Assembly (NCBI GenBank): GCA_016710745.1
Contig: JADJVB010000005.1
Location: forward strand, 558,001-622,000
DNA: 64,000 bases
Direction of reading: 5' to 3'
DNA from: Chitinophagaceae bacterium
GTDB taxonomy: Bacteria > Bacteroidota > Bacteroidia > Chitinophagales > Chitinophagaceae
In this document: in pieces, positions 9,372-17,502 of the stretch
Layout of the letters: each line of letters opens with the position of its first letter
Position numbering within the stretch: the stretch's first letter is position 1
The notes under the pieces: generated by a model
Database searches by the model: none
The model's input: the letters and a program-made list of their open reading frames with translations, nothing else
Told to the model about the DNA's origin: nothing
Program-made: the position numbers and the translations under genes

Positions 9372-10019
9372 CTAAAAGAAAATAGATAACAACTTATTTC
9401 TTATTGCTTTGGAAACAGCTTCAGTAGCTGAATGTACGTGGAGTTTGTCGTATATTTTTTTGATATGAAAGCGAACGGTATCAATACTTATTTTCATCTC
9501 TGCAGCTATCATTTTATAGCTGTACCCGTTTACCAGAAATTGTAAAATCGTCGTTTCTTTTTTAGAAAGATTACTCAGTTCCTGATCATCTGATCTTGCA
9601 GGCGGTACCATCTGCAAAACCTTTCTTGCCACAGACCCTGTCATAGGAGCCCCTCCCGTAAGTACATTTTGAATTGCACCGGGAATTTCTTCTACCGCAT
9701 ATCTTTTTAAAATATATCCTGATGCGCCTGCACAAATGGCTTTGAAAATATTTTCATTATCCTCAAATACAGTGAGCATGATAACCGGAAGCTGAAGGTT
9801 TATTGTACGGATTATTTTAACCGCTTCTACACCGTTAACCACCGGCATATCTATATCCATCAATACCACATCTGGATTAAATATGTTAAGGTCTTCAGCA
9901 ATTGTTTCGGCATTTGGCATTGTTGCCACTACTTCCATATTATGCATATCACTGAGCAATACCTCTATACTGCTCCGCAGAGCAGCATTATCATCGTAGA
10001 TAAGAACTTTTATAGCCAT
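9372..10019 (-). CDS. NarL/LuxR-type response regulator
   Basis: 215 residues. A REC domain (residues 1-120) has the acidic pair D9-D10, the phospho-acceptor D55 in VVLMDIDMP, and the conserved Lys in the AVEEIP-preceding YILKRY. A LuxR-type HTH follows near 150-210 (LSKKETTILQFLVNGYSYK, then DTVRFHIKKIYDKLHV). The ATG at 10019 is preferred over the upstream in-frame TTG because TATTTTTG, a likely -7 element, overlaps the region before that TTG. It is encoded 48 bp after the kinase gene. A palindrome 41 bp upstream suggests self-regulation. Confidence 0.93.
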   Translation of the reverse strand: MAIKVLIYDDNAALRSSIEVLLSDMHNMEVVATMPNAETIAEDLNIFNPDVVLMDIDMPVVNGVEAVKIIRTINLQLPVIMLTVFEDNENIFKAICAGASGYILKRYAVEEIPGAIQNVLTGGAPMTGSVARKVLQMVPPARSDDQELSNLSKKETTILQFLVNGYSYKMIAAEMKISIDTVRFHIKKIYDKLHVHSATEAVSKAIRNKLLSIFF

Positions 10020-10059
10020 AATGAATTTCAAAAATACTGATGTTTAAAAGAGGATAATA

Positions 10060-10075
10060 CTACATCATCATGTAG
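10060..10075 (-). promoter_or_regulatory. Candidate operator, copy 2
   Basis: Identical to the 16 bases at 9350-9365 (minus strand CTACATGATGATGTAG). It overlaps the stop codon of the sensor kinase and lies 41 bp before the response regulator start, about 23 bp ahead of TATTTTTG. An operator allowing the regulator to control its own gene is the simplest reading. Confidence 0.6.
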
Positions 10076-12317
10076 CAGGAATTCTAATACTGACGGTCGT
10101 TCCCTTATTTATTTCCGAAATAATCTCAGCAAAACCGCCCAACGCCTCAGCACGTGCCCTCATATTTTTAAGCCCGTTAGAACTGCTGACGGCAACTTTT
10201 TCAAAACCTTTGCCATCATCCTCCACGGTAAGCGTGATGTCGTTATTTTTTCCGGTTAGCATAATCTTTACATTACTGGCCTCCGAATATTTTGCAGCAT
10301 TATTCACAGCTTCTTTAAAGATCAGGAAAAGATCTCTGCGCTGTTGCATATTGCTACTTTCGGTAAGCAATTTTTCATCTATTGCAAAAGATACGGCAAT
10401 GTTTCTGGGTTCAAGTGCGTAGGTTGTATATTCCCTCATCCTCACCAGCATATTCTCCATCCGGTCATTGTCAGCCTTTATAGCCCATACAATATCACTC
10501 ATCCCCTGCTGCATTTGTTCGGATTGGTCTGTAATCTGTGAAAGCAGAACAGCTGATTTCTCTTTGTTTTTTTCCAGGTTATTCCTCGAAACTTCAGACA
10601 GTATCTTAATGCTGGTAAGTGTAGACCCTATCTCGTCGTGCAGATCACGGGTAATATTATTTCGCAGTTCAAGTAATTCCTTTTGCCTTTCTAATTTCTT
10701 CTTCATTTTATACCTGTTAAAAACAAAGCCCGAAAACAATAAAATCACCATCACAGACCCGATCATTATATTACGCATCTGCTTCTGCACCTGCAGTTCC
10801 TTCTCTTTTAGTTTCCTGCCCTGCTCTAAAAGTGCAAGCTGCTGTTGATCATTTTTAGAAATCAATAATTGTTTTTCCAGTTCTTCCGACTGTTGCTTTA
10901 TCCGTATATTCTGCAATTCCCTTTGTTGCGACAAAAAAGCAATTTCACTCTCTTTTTGTTTTGCTTCAAGCAGGTTTCCGGCAATGATGGCTCTCTGTTT
11001 TTCTATTTCCAATAACCTGATCTTTTCATTGATGTTAAGTTTAACTATTTCATTATCTTTTTTTTCTGTTTCGTAGCGTGTGTCTATTTCATTTATCGAG
11101 GCCTGTGTGTTTTCATTTATAATACTGTCTTTGTATAAAATGTATTTCTTGTAGTTCACGTATGCCTCATCATAATTCTTATTCTCTTTATAGTAATTGG
11201 AAAGTTCCAGATAAAAATCCCTGAGATTTACTTTATCAGGTAACAACTGTAAAATATTCAATGATTTATTATAGTAAGTCATTGCCTCGTTTGAATCTTT
11301 TTTTAACCTCCTGCTGACAACTCCGGCAGCAAAATATCGCCTGGCAAGCATTACAGAATCTTTTCTTCGTATTTCCAACAGCGAAATAGCCTTTAACTCA
11401 TATTCCAGAGCAGCTTCAGGTTTATCTTCGGTATTATACAAATGTGCGGCAGTAACATAGGCATGTATCATACGGGGCTCCTGGTTGCTTTCCTGTGCAT
11501 ACGTAACGCAAAGTTTAAGGTATTTATCAGCTTCTATATTATCCAGCCCGGTATACAACTGACTGAGGTTGCAGCAGGCAAGTGACAGCCGGGCAAGATC
11601 GCCCGTTTTCTCTTTATAAAACAATGACCGTTTAGCAAACTCAATGGCTTTTTCTTTTTGATTGAGCGTGTAATACACTGTTGAAAGATTGCTCAATGCA
11701 ATAGCAAGTTCTCCATATTTATCCGGAAAATACTTTTCATATATGCTGATTGATTGAAGCAGGTTATCCGCATCTTTACTTAATTCGCCTTTTCTTCCCC
11801 ATGTATAACCAAGATCATTATAGGTTAAAGCAGCATATTTTGATGGGTGTTTTGCCAGGTAATGTCGCAGGCTTTTTTCAAATAAGGGGATAGCCTCGTC
11901 AAATTTGTCGCTATACAGTTTAACCTGGGCCATTTGCATCCAGCCAATAGCCGCAATGAGTGAATCTTTCATTTGAATACCCATATTATTTACAACTTCG
12001 GCACTTACCGCCGCTTTCCCCAGGTCGTCTTTCTCAATATAAATATCACCTGTTTCGATTAATGCGTATGCCAGGCCTTTTTTAAAGCCCTTAATTTTAC
12101 TGAGATTTTCTGCCTTTTGGCAATAAAAAAGGGCAGAATCGTATTTGCTGTCGGTAAAGAACTCTTCAGCCTTTTCAATAAATGAAAAAACCGCTGCAGA
12201 ATCAAGCTTTGTGTACTGGGCCATTAGCGGAGATGGGCATAAAACATACGCTGTACAGATCATTAAAGTATAAATAATACAGCGCTTTGGCAACATCATG
12301 ACATGTTTGATAATCAT
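10068..12317 (-). CDS. TPR-containing sensor histidine kinase (HisKA_3/HATPase)
   Basis: 749 residues. A signal peptide (ends SPLMAQ) is followed by about ten TPR-like repeats in the periplasm (for example YALIETGDIYIEKDDLGKAA, AIALSNLSTVYYTLNQKEKA), a coiled-coil rich in Glu/Gln, one membrane segment (IMIGSVMVILLFSGFVF), then the cytoplasmic kinase. The HisKA_3 motif is DLHDEIGSTLTSIK with His560. HATPase boxes are EAVNNAAKYSEA and DDGKGF, with GLKNMRARAEALGG as the lid. It is the partner of the NarL-type regulator just downstream. An ATG seven codons in is a possible start and leaves a better signal peptide. Confidence 0.92.
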   Translation of the reverse strand: MIIKHVMMLPKRCIIYTLMICTAYVLCPSPLMAQYTKLDSAAVFSFIEKAEEFFTDSKYDSALFYCQKAENLSKIKGFKKGLAYALIETGDIYIEKDDLGKAAVSAEVVNNMGIQMKDSLIAAIGWMQMAQVKLYSDKFDEAIPLFEKSLRHYLAKHPSKYAALTYNDLGYTWGRKGELSKDADNLLQSISIYEKYFPDKYGELAIALSNLSTVYYTLNQKEKAIEFAKRSLFYKEKTGDLARLSLACCNLSQLYTGLDNIEADKYLKLCVTYAQESNQEPRMIHAYVTAAHLYNTEDKPEAALEYELKAISLLEIRRKDSVMLARRYFAAGVVSRRLKKDSNEAMTYYNKSLNILQLLPDKVNLRDFYLELSNYYKENKNYDEAYVNYKKYILYKDSIINENTQASINEIDTRYETEKKDNEIVKLNINEKIRLLEIEKQRAIIAGNLLEAKQKESEIAFLSQQRELQNIRIKQQSEELEKQLLISKNDQQQLALLEQGRKLKEKELQVQKQMRNIMIGSVMVILLFSGFVFNRYKMKKKLERQKELLELRNNITRDLHDEIGSTLTSIKILSEVSRNNLEKNKEKSAVLLSQITDQSEQMQQGMSDIVWAIKADNDRMENMLVRMREYTTYALEPRNIAVSFAIDEKLLTESSNMQQRRDLFLIFKEAVNNAAKYSEASNVKIMLTGKNNDITLTVEDDGKGFEKVAVSSSNGLKNMRARAEALGGFAEIISEINKGTTVSIRIPAT

Positions 12318-12401
12318 CAGAAAATTACAACTTTTACTGTTGATTATTTAATATTATCTGATTCAGTTCTACAACTATCCCCGCTCAATAAATCATTTCA
12401 T

Positions 12402-12409
12402 TATCTTTG
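12402..12409 (+). promoter_or_regulatory. Probable -7 promoter element of aspS
   Basis: TATCTTTG matches the Bacteroidota TAnnTTTG element and lies 20 bp before the aspS ATG. No clean TTTG is seen at the expected -33 position. Confidence 0.5.
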
Positions 12410-12429
12410 CCCCTCAATTTTGGATAAAT

Positions 12430-14259
12430 ATGTACAGAACCCATACCTGCGGCGAATTAAGGCTGTCAGACGTTAACAAAGAAGTTTCCCTGGCCGGCTG
12501 GGTACAAACCGTTCGTAAATTCGGCAGCATCAGTTTTGTAGACCTGCGCGACCGCTACGGTATTACCCAACTCTTATTTTCAGAATCACTAAATGCCGAT
12601 CTGGATGCCAATCCATTGGGCAGGGAATTTGTATTGCAGGTAAAAGGAACGGTAAATGAACGCAGCAGCAAAAATGCAAATATCCCTACCGGCGAGGTTG
12701 AAATTGCCGTGACTGAATTTAAAATACTGAACAAATCGGCTGTGCCGCCATTCACTATCCAGGATGATACTGATGGTGGTGATGATATCCGGATGAAATA
12801 CCGTTTCCTGGATCTTCGCAGAAATGCCGTTAAGAAAAACCTGGAATTACGGTACCTCGTAAACCGCAGCGCCCGAAATTATTTGCATGAACATCATTTC
12901 ATGGATATTGAAACCCCATTCCTGATCAAAAGTACGCCCGAAGGTGCCAGGGATTTCGTGGTGCCGAGCCGGATGAATCCCGGGCAGTTTTATGCATTGC
13001 CACAATCGCCACAAACCTTTAAGCAATTGTTGATGGTAAGCGGCTACGATCGTTACTATCAAATTGTAAAGTGTTTCCGCGATGAAGATCTGAGAGCCGA
13101 CCGTCAGCCCGAGTTTACACAAATAGATTGTGAAATGGCTTTTGTTGGGCAGGAAGATATCATTAACATGTTTGAAGGTTTGGTAAAACAAATTTTTAAA
13201 GATGTAAAAGATATTGATTACACCGAAACAGTGGATCGCATGACCTGGGAAGATGCGATGTGGACCTATGGCAATGACAAGCCAGATACCAGGTTTGATA
13301 TGAAGATCACAAATTTTGTTTTTGCAAAACATTTGTTCCCGGAAAGGAAGACAATTCTTGACCCGGAGATGTTTTCAATCCCCCCACTGGGGGGCGGGGG
13401 GGCTTCTGTTCTTGCTATTGCGGTTCCGGGGTGCAGCGAATACAGCCGCAAACAAACCGATGAACTGACCGAGTGGGTAAAGCGTCCTCAGATAGGTATG
13501 AAAGGACTGGTATTTATAAAAGTAAATGCCGACGGAACGTACAAAAGCAGCGTAGATAAATTTTATACCGAAGACAAATTAAAAGCCATTGCCGAAGCAG
13601 CCCATGCCAAAGCCGGTGACCTTATTTTAATTTTAGCCGGTGCCGAAGAAAGAACCCGTAAAGCCATCAGTGATCTGCGCATGTACATGGCCGAGCGCCT
13701 GGGTTTACGAAACCCCGGGGAATTCAAATTATTATGGGTAATCGACTTTCCGTTATTTGAATATGATGAAGAAGGAAACCGTTGGGTTGCCCGTCACCAC
13801 CCGTTCACGTCGCCCAAGCCCGATCATATCGAAATCATGATCAATAATAACCCGGTTATTGAAGATGCTGCAAAATATTTAGAACACCCCTACGCCAGCA
13901 TCAAAGCCAATGCCTATGATCTGATCATAAACGGCAATGAAATAGGTGGCGGATCCATCCGTATTTATCAACGGGAATTACAGGAAAAAATGTTTGCCGC
14001 ATTAGGCATGGATGCCGAAGAACAGCAACATAAATTCGGATTCCTGCTCGGCGCTTTTGAATATGGCGCACCGCCACATGGTGGTCTGGCATTTGGTTTT
14101 GACCGCCTATGTGCCATACTCGGCGGCAGCGAAAGCATCCGTGACTTTATTGCATTCCCTAAAAATAACAGTGGCCGGGATGTGATGCTGGATGCACCTT
14201 CAACGATTGATGATAAGCAGTTTGAGGAATTGCAGATAAAACTGGATTTGAAAGGATAG
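12430..14259 (+). CDS. aspS: Aspartyl-tRNA synthetase
   Basis: 609 residues; charges tRNA-Asp in the cytoplasm. An N-terminal OB-fold (residues 1-130, AGWVQTVRKFGSISFVDLRDR) is followed by the class II core. Motif 2 is FRDEDLRADRQPEFTQ near 215, and motif 3 is GLAFGFDRL near 553. The bacterial GAD insertion lies between them. Residues about 317-325 (PPLGGGGA) are encoded by a C/G-tract repeat that is not part of the family, placed in the GAD region before AVPGCSEYSRKQTDEL. The frame is intact on both sides, so an essential enzyme appears to tolerate the insert. Confidence 0.97.
   Translation: MYRTHTCGELRLSDVNKEVSLAGWVQTVRKFGSISFVDLRDRYGITQLLFSESLNADLDANPLGREFVLQVKGTVNERSSKNANIPTGEVEIAVTEFKILNKSAVPPFTIQDDTDGGDDIRMKYRFLDLRRNAVKKNLELRYLVNRSARNYLHEHHFMDIETPFLIKSTPEGARDFVVPSRMNPGQFYALPQSPQTFKQLLMVSGYDRYYQIVKCFRDEDLRADRQPEFTQIDCEMAFVGQEDIINMFEGLVKQIFKDVKDIDYTETVDRMTWEDAMWTYGNDKPDTRFDMKITNFVFAKHLFPERKTILDPEMFSIPPLGGGGASVLAIAVPGCSEYSRKQTDELTEWVKRPQIGMKGLVFIKVNADGTYKSSVDKFYTEDKLKAIAEAAHAKAGDLILILAGAEERTRKAISDLRMYMAERLGLRNPGEFKLLWVIDFPLFEYDEEGNRWVARHHPFTSPKPDHIEIMINNNPVIEDAAKYLEHPYASIKANAYDLIINGNEIGGGSIRIYQRELQEKMFAALGMDAEEQQHKFGFLLGAFEYGAPPHGGLAFGFDRLCAILGGSESIRDFIAFPKNNSGRDVMLDAPSTIDDKQFEELQIKLDLKG
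13377..13405. repeat. C/G-tract repeat inside aspS
   Basis: AAT then CCCCCCACTGGGGGG, a C, and GGGGGGGCTT. It is read in frame as Ile-Pro-Pro-Leu-Gly-Gly-Gly-Gly-Ala-Ser, the same frame as forward copies in other genes. Confidence 0.85.
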
Positions 14260-14277
14260 TTCGGATCAATTCTGATT

Positions 14278-15123
14278 TCAGGATTTCTTTTGAATGATCA
14301 ACCCGATAGAAGTCACCACATATTTATCCACCTGGAGCTTCAGGTGGATCTTTTGTTGATGGGGTTCTGTATCTACCATAAAATCTTCGGGCAATCCTCC
14401 CATCGAAAAATCAACTTCTTCCACAAAATGGCCTTCCCAGCGCAACTCATTCACAATATGCTCAATATCCCGTTGCCGGTAAATGACGGTGCTGTTATTT
14501 TCCTGGGTTTCGTCGTTGCTCGATACATTATACTCGGTGGTATGCACGGCCCATCCCCCGGGCTTCAACGTCTTCATCTGGTTCTTTAAAAACCGGAAGC
14601 CCAGGTCGAGGGTACCCAGGTGTTCAAATGAGCAACTGCTCCAGTTAAAATCAAAATCAACCAGATCATCAGGAATATCATTCATATCAACCGGCCGGTA
14701 ACTAACCAGCCTGCTAAAATCGGCCTCATCGCAGAGTTGTCTTTTATTTAAACTCTCCAGTCCAAAACAAAGCTGGCCGCCATTATCCCAGCCCATTTCT
14801 ATACCTTTTTCCGGTAAGATATCCGTGGCCACAATCTGGCAGCCAAAGCTGGCAAACATGGCCGGTAAAGGTTCGGTGCCAACAGCAAATACCAATCCTT
14901 TTTTGCCGGCAACGATACAGCCTCTTTCCCACCATGCCTGCATCACAAAAACAAATTCCCATTGTTTTCGATGCATATTTGGTTTTTCTCCCAACTGATC
15001 ACACCAATGAATAAACCAATCGGCCTGGTAATCTTTTGCCTTGCATAGCTCAGATCTTCTTTTGCCAAAATCACCGGTTAATTTGGTATTCCATTCTCTA
15101 GTTACAAATTTTGTATCGATCAT
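14278..15123 (-). CDS. SAM-dependent methyltransferase-like protein
   Basis: 281 residues, no signal peptide. GLVFAVGTEPLPAMFASFGC resembles motif I of class I methyltransferases, with the acidic residue at the end of the next strand in VATDI. FDFNWSSCSFEHLGTLDLGF is the motif IV region, and LKPGGWAVHTTEYN is a typical post-motif strand (LkPGG). The substrate is unknown. It lies 20 bp downstream of a GT4 glycosyltransferase on the same strand, which suggests modification of a surface glycan. Confidence 0.8.
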   Translation of the reverse strand: MIDTKFVTREWNTKLTGDFGKRRSELCKAKDYQADWFIHWCDQLGEKPNMHRKQWEFVFVMQAWWERGCIVAGKKGLVFAVGTEPLPAMFASFGCQIVATDILPEKGIEMGWDNGGQLCFGLESLNKRQLCDEADFSRLVSYRPVDMNDIPDDLVDFDFNWSSCSFEHLGTLDLGFRFLKNQMKTLKPGGWAVHTTEYNVSSNDETQENNSTVIYRQRDIEHIVNELRWEGHFVEEVDFSMGGLPEDFMVDTEPHQQKIHLKLQVDKYVVTSIGLIIQKKS

Positions 15124-15143
15124 TTTTTTTGTTTTAGACTAAT

Positions 15144-16205
15144 TTAAAGCATGGAGCGGTAAAGTTCAATATATTCGATGGCTTTCTCCTCCCAGCTAAA
15201 TTCATTTACTCTTTTAATAATTTTATCTGCCAACCCGTTTTTTTGAAATTGAATAAGTCCATCGTTAAAAACCTGCTGCATATGTTCCGGTTCAAAATCA
15301 TTAAAATAAAAAGCCACATCACCTCCGATTTCGGGCAGGGATGTAAGGTTCGATAAGAAAAGCGGCTTCCCGAATTTCATCGCTTCTACCACCGGCGCAC
15401 CAAATCCTTCGGCTAACGAAGGCAGCATAAATGCCGCACAGTTGCTGAAATACCAGGCTTTGTCTTCTTCTGATACGGGGCCAAGAATATGGAGTCGCTC
15501 CGAAACGCCCAGTTTTCGGGCCAATTGCCTCATTTTATTTACATAATCAATCTCATCTAATTTGCCTGCAACGATCAGGTCAAAATCTGTATTTGCCAAC
15601 AACGGCACCAAGGTATGGAAATTCTTTTTTCGGTTTACATATCCCAACGTAAATATGAATGGTCTTGATGGTTTAAATCCTCCCGGTTTTGCGGGCGGAT
15701 TATTTACATTATGGGTTCCATTGTGAATAACGTGAATGGGCTTTTGCTTAACATTCAAATGTGTCAACACATCCTTCTTACAATGATGAGAAATACAAAC
15801 CATGGCATCTGCCCGGTCAATTAAGTTTTGTGTATGACGCAAACTTTCTATCCGTTCTTTGTCAGATTTATCTTCATGCAAACAGTTTAAGTCGTGGATG
15901 GTAAGTAATATCCTGGTTCGCTTATTATTTTTTGGAAAAATTCTTCCCGACTGAAAAGGAGCATGCCAAATATCACAATCCCACATAAATGGCTTTATCA
16001 ATTTTTGATGCCACTTTCTTTCAATAATGCATCCGGCATCGTCACCGAAAGATTTTTTCTCGGCCGAGGGTACATAAAAAGATATTTTTTCTTGTTGATC
16101 TCTATCTAATATCCTTTTTACATTAACGCCCAAATTGAGGCAGTAATGATACAACCCGGAGTCTTTGTACCGCATTAAATCGCAATCCAGGATAATTTTA
16201 CGCAT
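15144..16205 (-). CDS. GT4 family glycosyltransferase
   Basis: 353 residues of the GT-B fold. The N-terminal domain has HDLNCLHEDKSDKERIE and a segment VCISHHCKKDVL; the C-terminal domain has FTLGYVNRKKNFHTLVPLL and the donor-binding motif PSLAEGFGAPVVEAMKFGKP (the E-x7-E pair). No membrane segment. It is a close paralogue of the divergently transcribed protein at 16423-17487: both start with a near-identical (I)ILDC-x-RMKY...SGLYHYCLNLG block. Probably cytosolic or membrane-associated, adding a sugar to a lipid-linked oligosaccharide; donor and acceptor are not evident. Confidence 0.92.
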   Translation of the reverse strand: MRKIILDCDLMRYKDSGLYHYCLNLGVNVKRILDRDQQEKISFYVPSAEKKSFGDDAGCIIERKWHQKLIKPFMWDCDIWHAPFQSGRIFPKNNKRTRILLTIHDLNCLHEDKSDKERIESLRHTQNLIDRADAMVCISHHCKKDVLTHLNVKQKPIHVIHNGTHNVNNPPAKPGGFKPSRPFIFTLGYVNRKKNFHTLVPLLANTDFDLIVAGKLDEIDYVNKMRQLARKLGVSERLHILGPVSEEDKAWYFSNCAAFMLPSLAEGFGAPVVEAMKFGKPLFLSNLTSLPEIGGDVAFYFNDFEPEHMQQVFNDGLIQFQKNGLADKIIKRVNEFSWEEKAIEYIELYRSML

Positions 16206-16422
16206 AACTTGTTATTTTGAAACCCTTAAAATGCTCATTAAAAATGGATTATTACCCATTCAACCACTTTCATTTGCTGTAAAATTATTAATTAATCAAC
16301 TTAATATAGTTATTTTAATTGAATGTTGGTATGAGATTTGTCAGTTCATTTGCTGTTATGGGGCATTCGGGGCATGAATTAATTGGTTTATTTTAACTTG
16401 GCGAAATAATATTCTATACAAT

Positions 16423-17487
16423 ATGGTAAACAGGATCATTTTTGATTGTGAAAGAATGAAATACAACAATACCGGTTTATACCATTATTGTTTAAATCTT
16501 GGCAATCATATTCTCAGGTTCGCTCAACCCGAAGAGGATGAAATAACCTTCTACAGCCCCAAGGGAACCCGGTACCTGTTTGGAGAAAACAGCAATCATA
16601 TCATCCAAACTGAACTTCACAAATTCAGGATGCCGGAACTGAAGAATTATAACGTTTGGCATGCCACTTACCAGGACAGCTATTATCTGCCCTTTATCAA
16701 CAGGCGTATCAAGGTCGTGATGTCTATACATGATCTGAATTTCATGCACGATCCGTCGAAATCTGAATTTAAGAAACAAAAAAATCTTCGCCGGTTACAG
16801 ATGCTGATCAACAGGGCCGATGTGATCATCTGTATCAGTGAATTCTGCAAAAAAGATGTTCTTTTTTATTGCGACGTCAGCAACAAACCGATACATGTTA
16901 TTCACAATGGTACGAATACATTAACCGAACCGCAGTTGCTGAATCAATCGTACAGGCCGCGCAAAAAATTCATTTTCTCCCTGGGAACGATAACCCCGAA
17001 AAAGAATTTCCACTGTTTACTTCCCCTGATCCAGAATCAGCAGCAGATGGAACTGGTTATTGCCGGGCGGATCGACGACGTGGGGTACTTCCAATCCATA
17101 TTGGATACTGCCATAGAAATGGGCATCTCAAAAAATGTAAAGCTTGTTGGCCCCATTTCGGAAAGTGAAAAATCATGGTACTTTAATAACTGTTATGCCT
17201 TTGCTTTCCCGTCTACGGCCGAAGGATTTGGGTTGCCGGTAACTGAAGCCATGTCGGTTGGTAAACCGCTATTTTTGTCAAATAAAACAGCGCTGCCAGA
17301 GATAGGCGGTGACGTTGCTTTTTATTTTGAAAATTTTTCAGCAGCCCATATGAGAGAAACCTTTGTAGCGGGCATGACCAAATACAAACGGTTTAACATG
17401 CAGGACAAGATCATCCACAAAGGCAAAGAATATTGCTGGGATATTGCGGCTAAAGAATATTGTAAAATCTATCGTTCACTATATTAA
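16423..17487 (+). CDS. GT4 family glycosyltransferase, paralogue of the divergent gene
   Basis: 354 residues. It has the same architecture as the gene at 15144-16205: IIFDCERMKYNNTGLYHYCL at the start, MSIHDLNFMHD, FSLGTITPKKNFHCLLPL, and PSTAEGFGLPVTEAMSVGKP near the C-terminus. The 217-bp AT-rich gap between the two genes is a divergent promoter region. The ABC exporter gene starts 15 bp after this stop, so the pair is probably co-transcribed, linking this enzyme with export of a glycolipid or polysaccharide. Confidence 0.92.
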   Translation: MVNRIIFDCERMKYNNTGLYHYCLNLGNHILRFAQPEEDEITFYSPKGTRYLFGENSNHIIQTELHKFRMPELKNYNVWHATYQDSYYLPFINRRIKVVMSIHDLNFMHDPSKSEFKKQKNLRRLQMLINRADVIICISEFCKKDVLFYCDVSNKPIHVIHNGTNTLTEPQLLNQSYRPRKKFIFSLGTITPKKNFHCLLPLIQNQQQMELVIAGRIDDVGYFQSILDTAIEMGISKNVKLVGPISESEKSWYFNNCYAFAFPSTAEGFGLPVTEAMSVGKPLFLSNKTALPEIGGDVAFYFENFSAAHMRETFVAGMTKYKRFNMQDKIIHKGKEYCWDIAAKEYCKIYRSLY

Positions 17488-17502
17488 CCGATACAGCATT
17501 AA

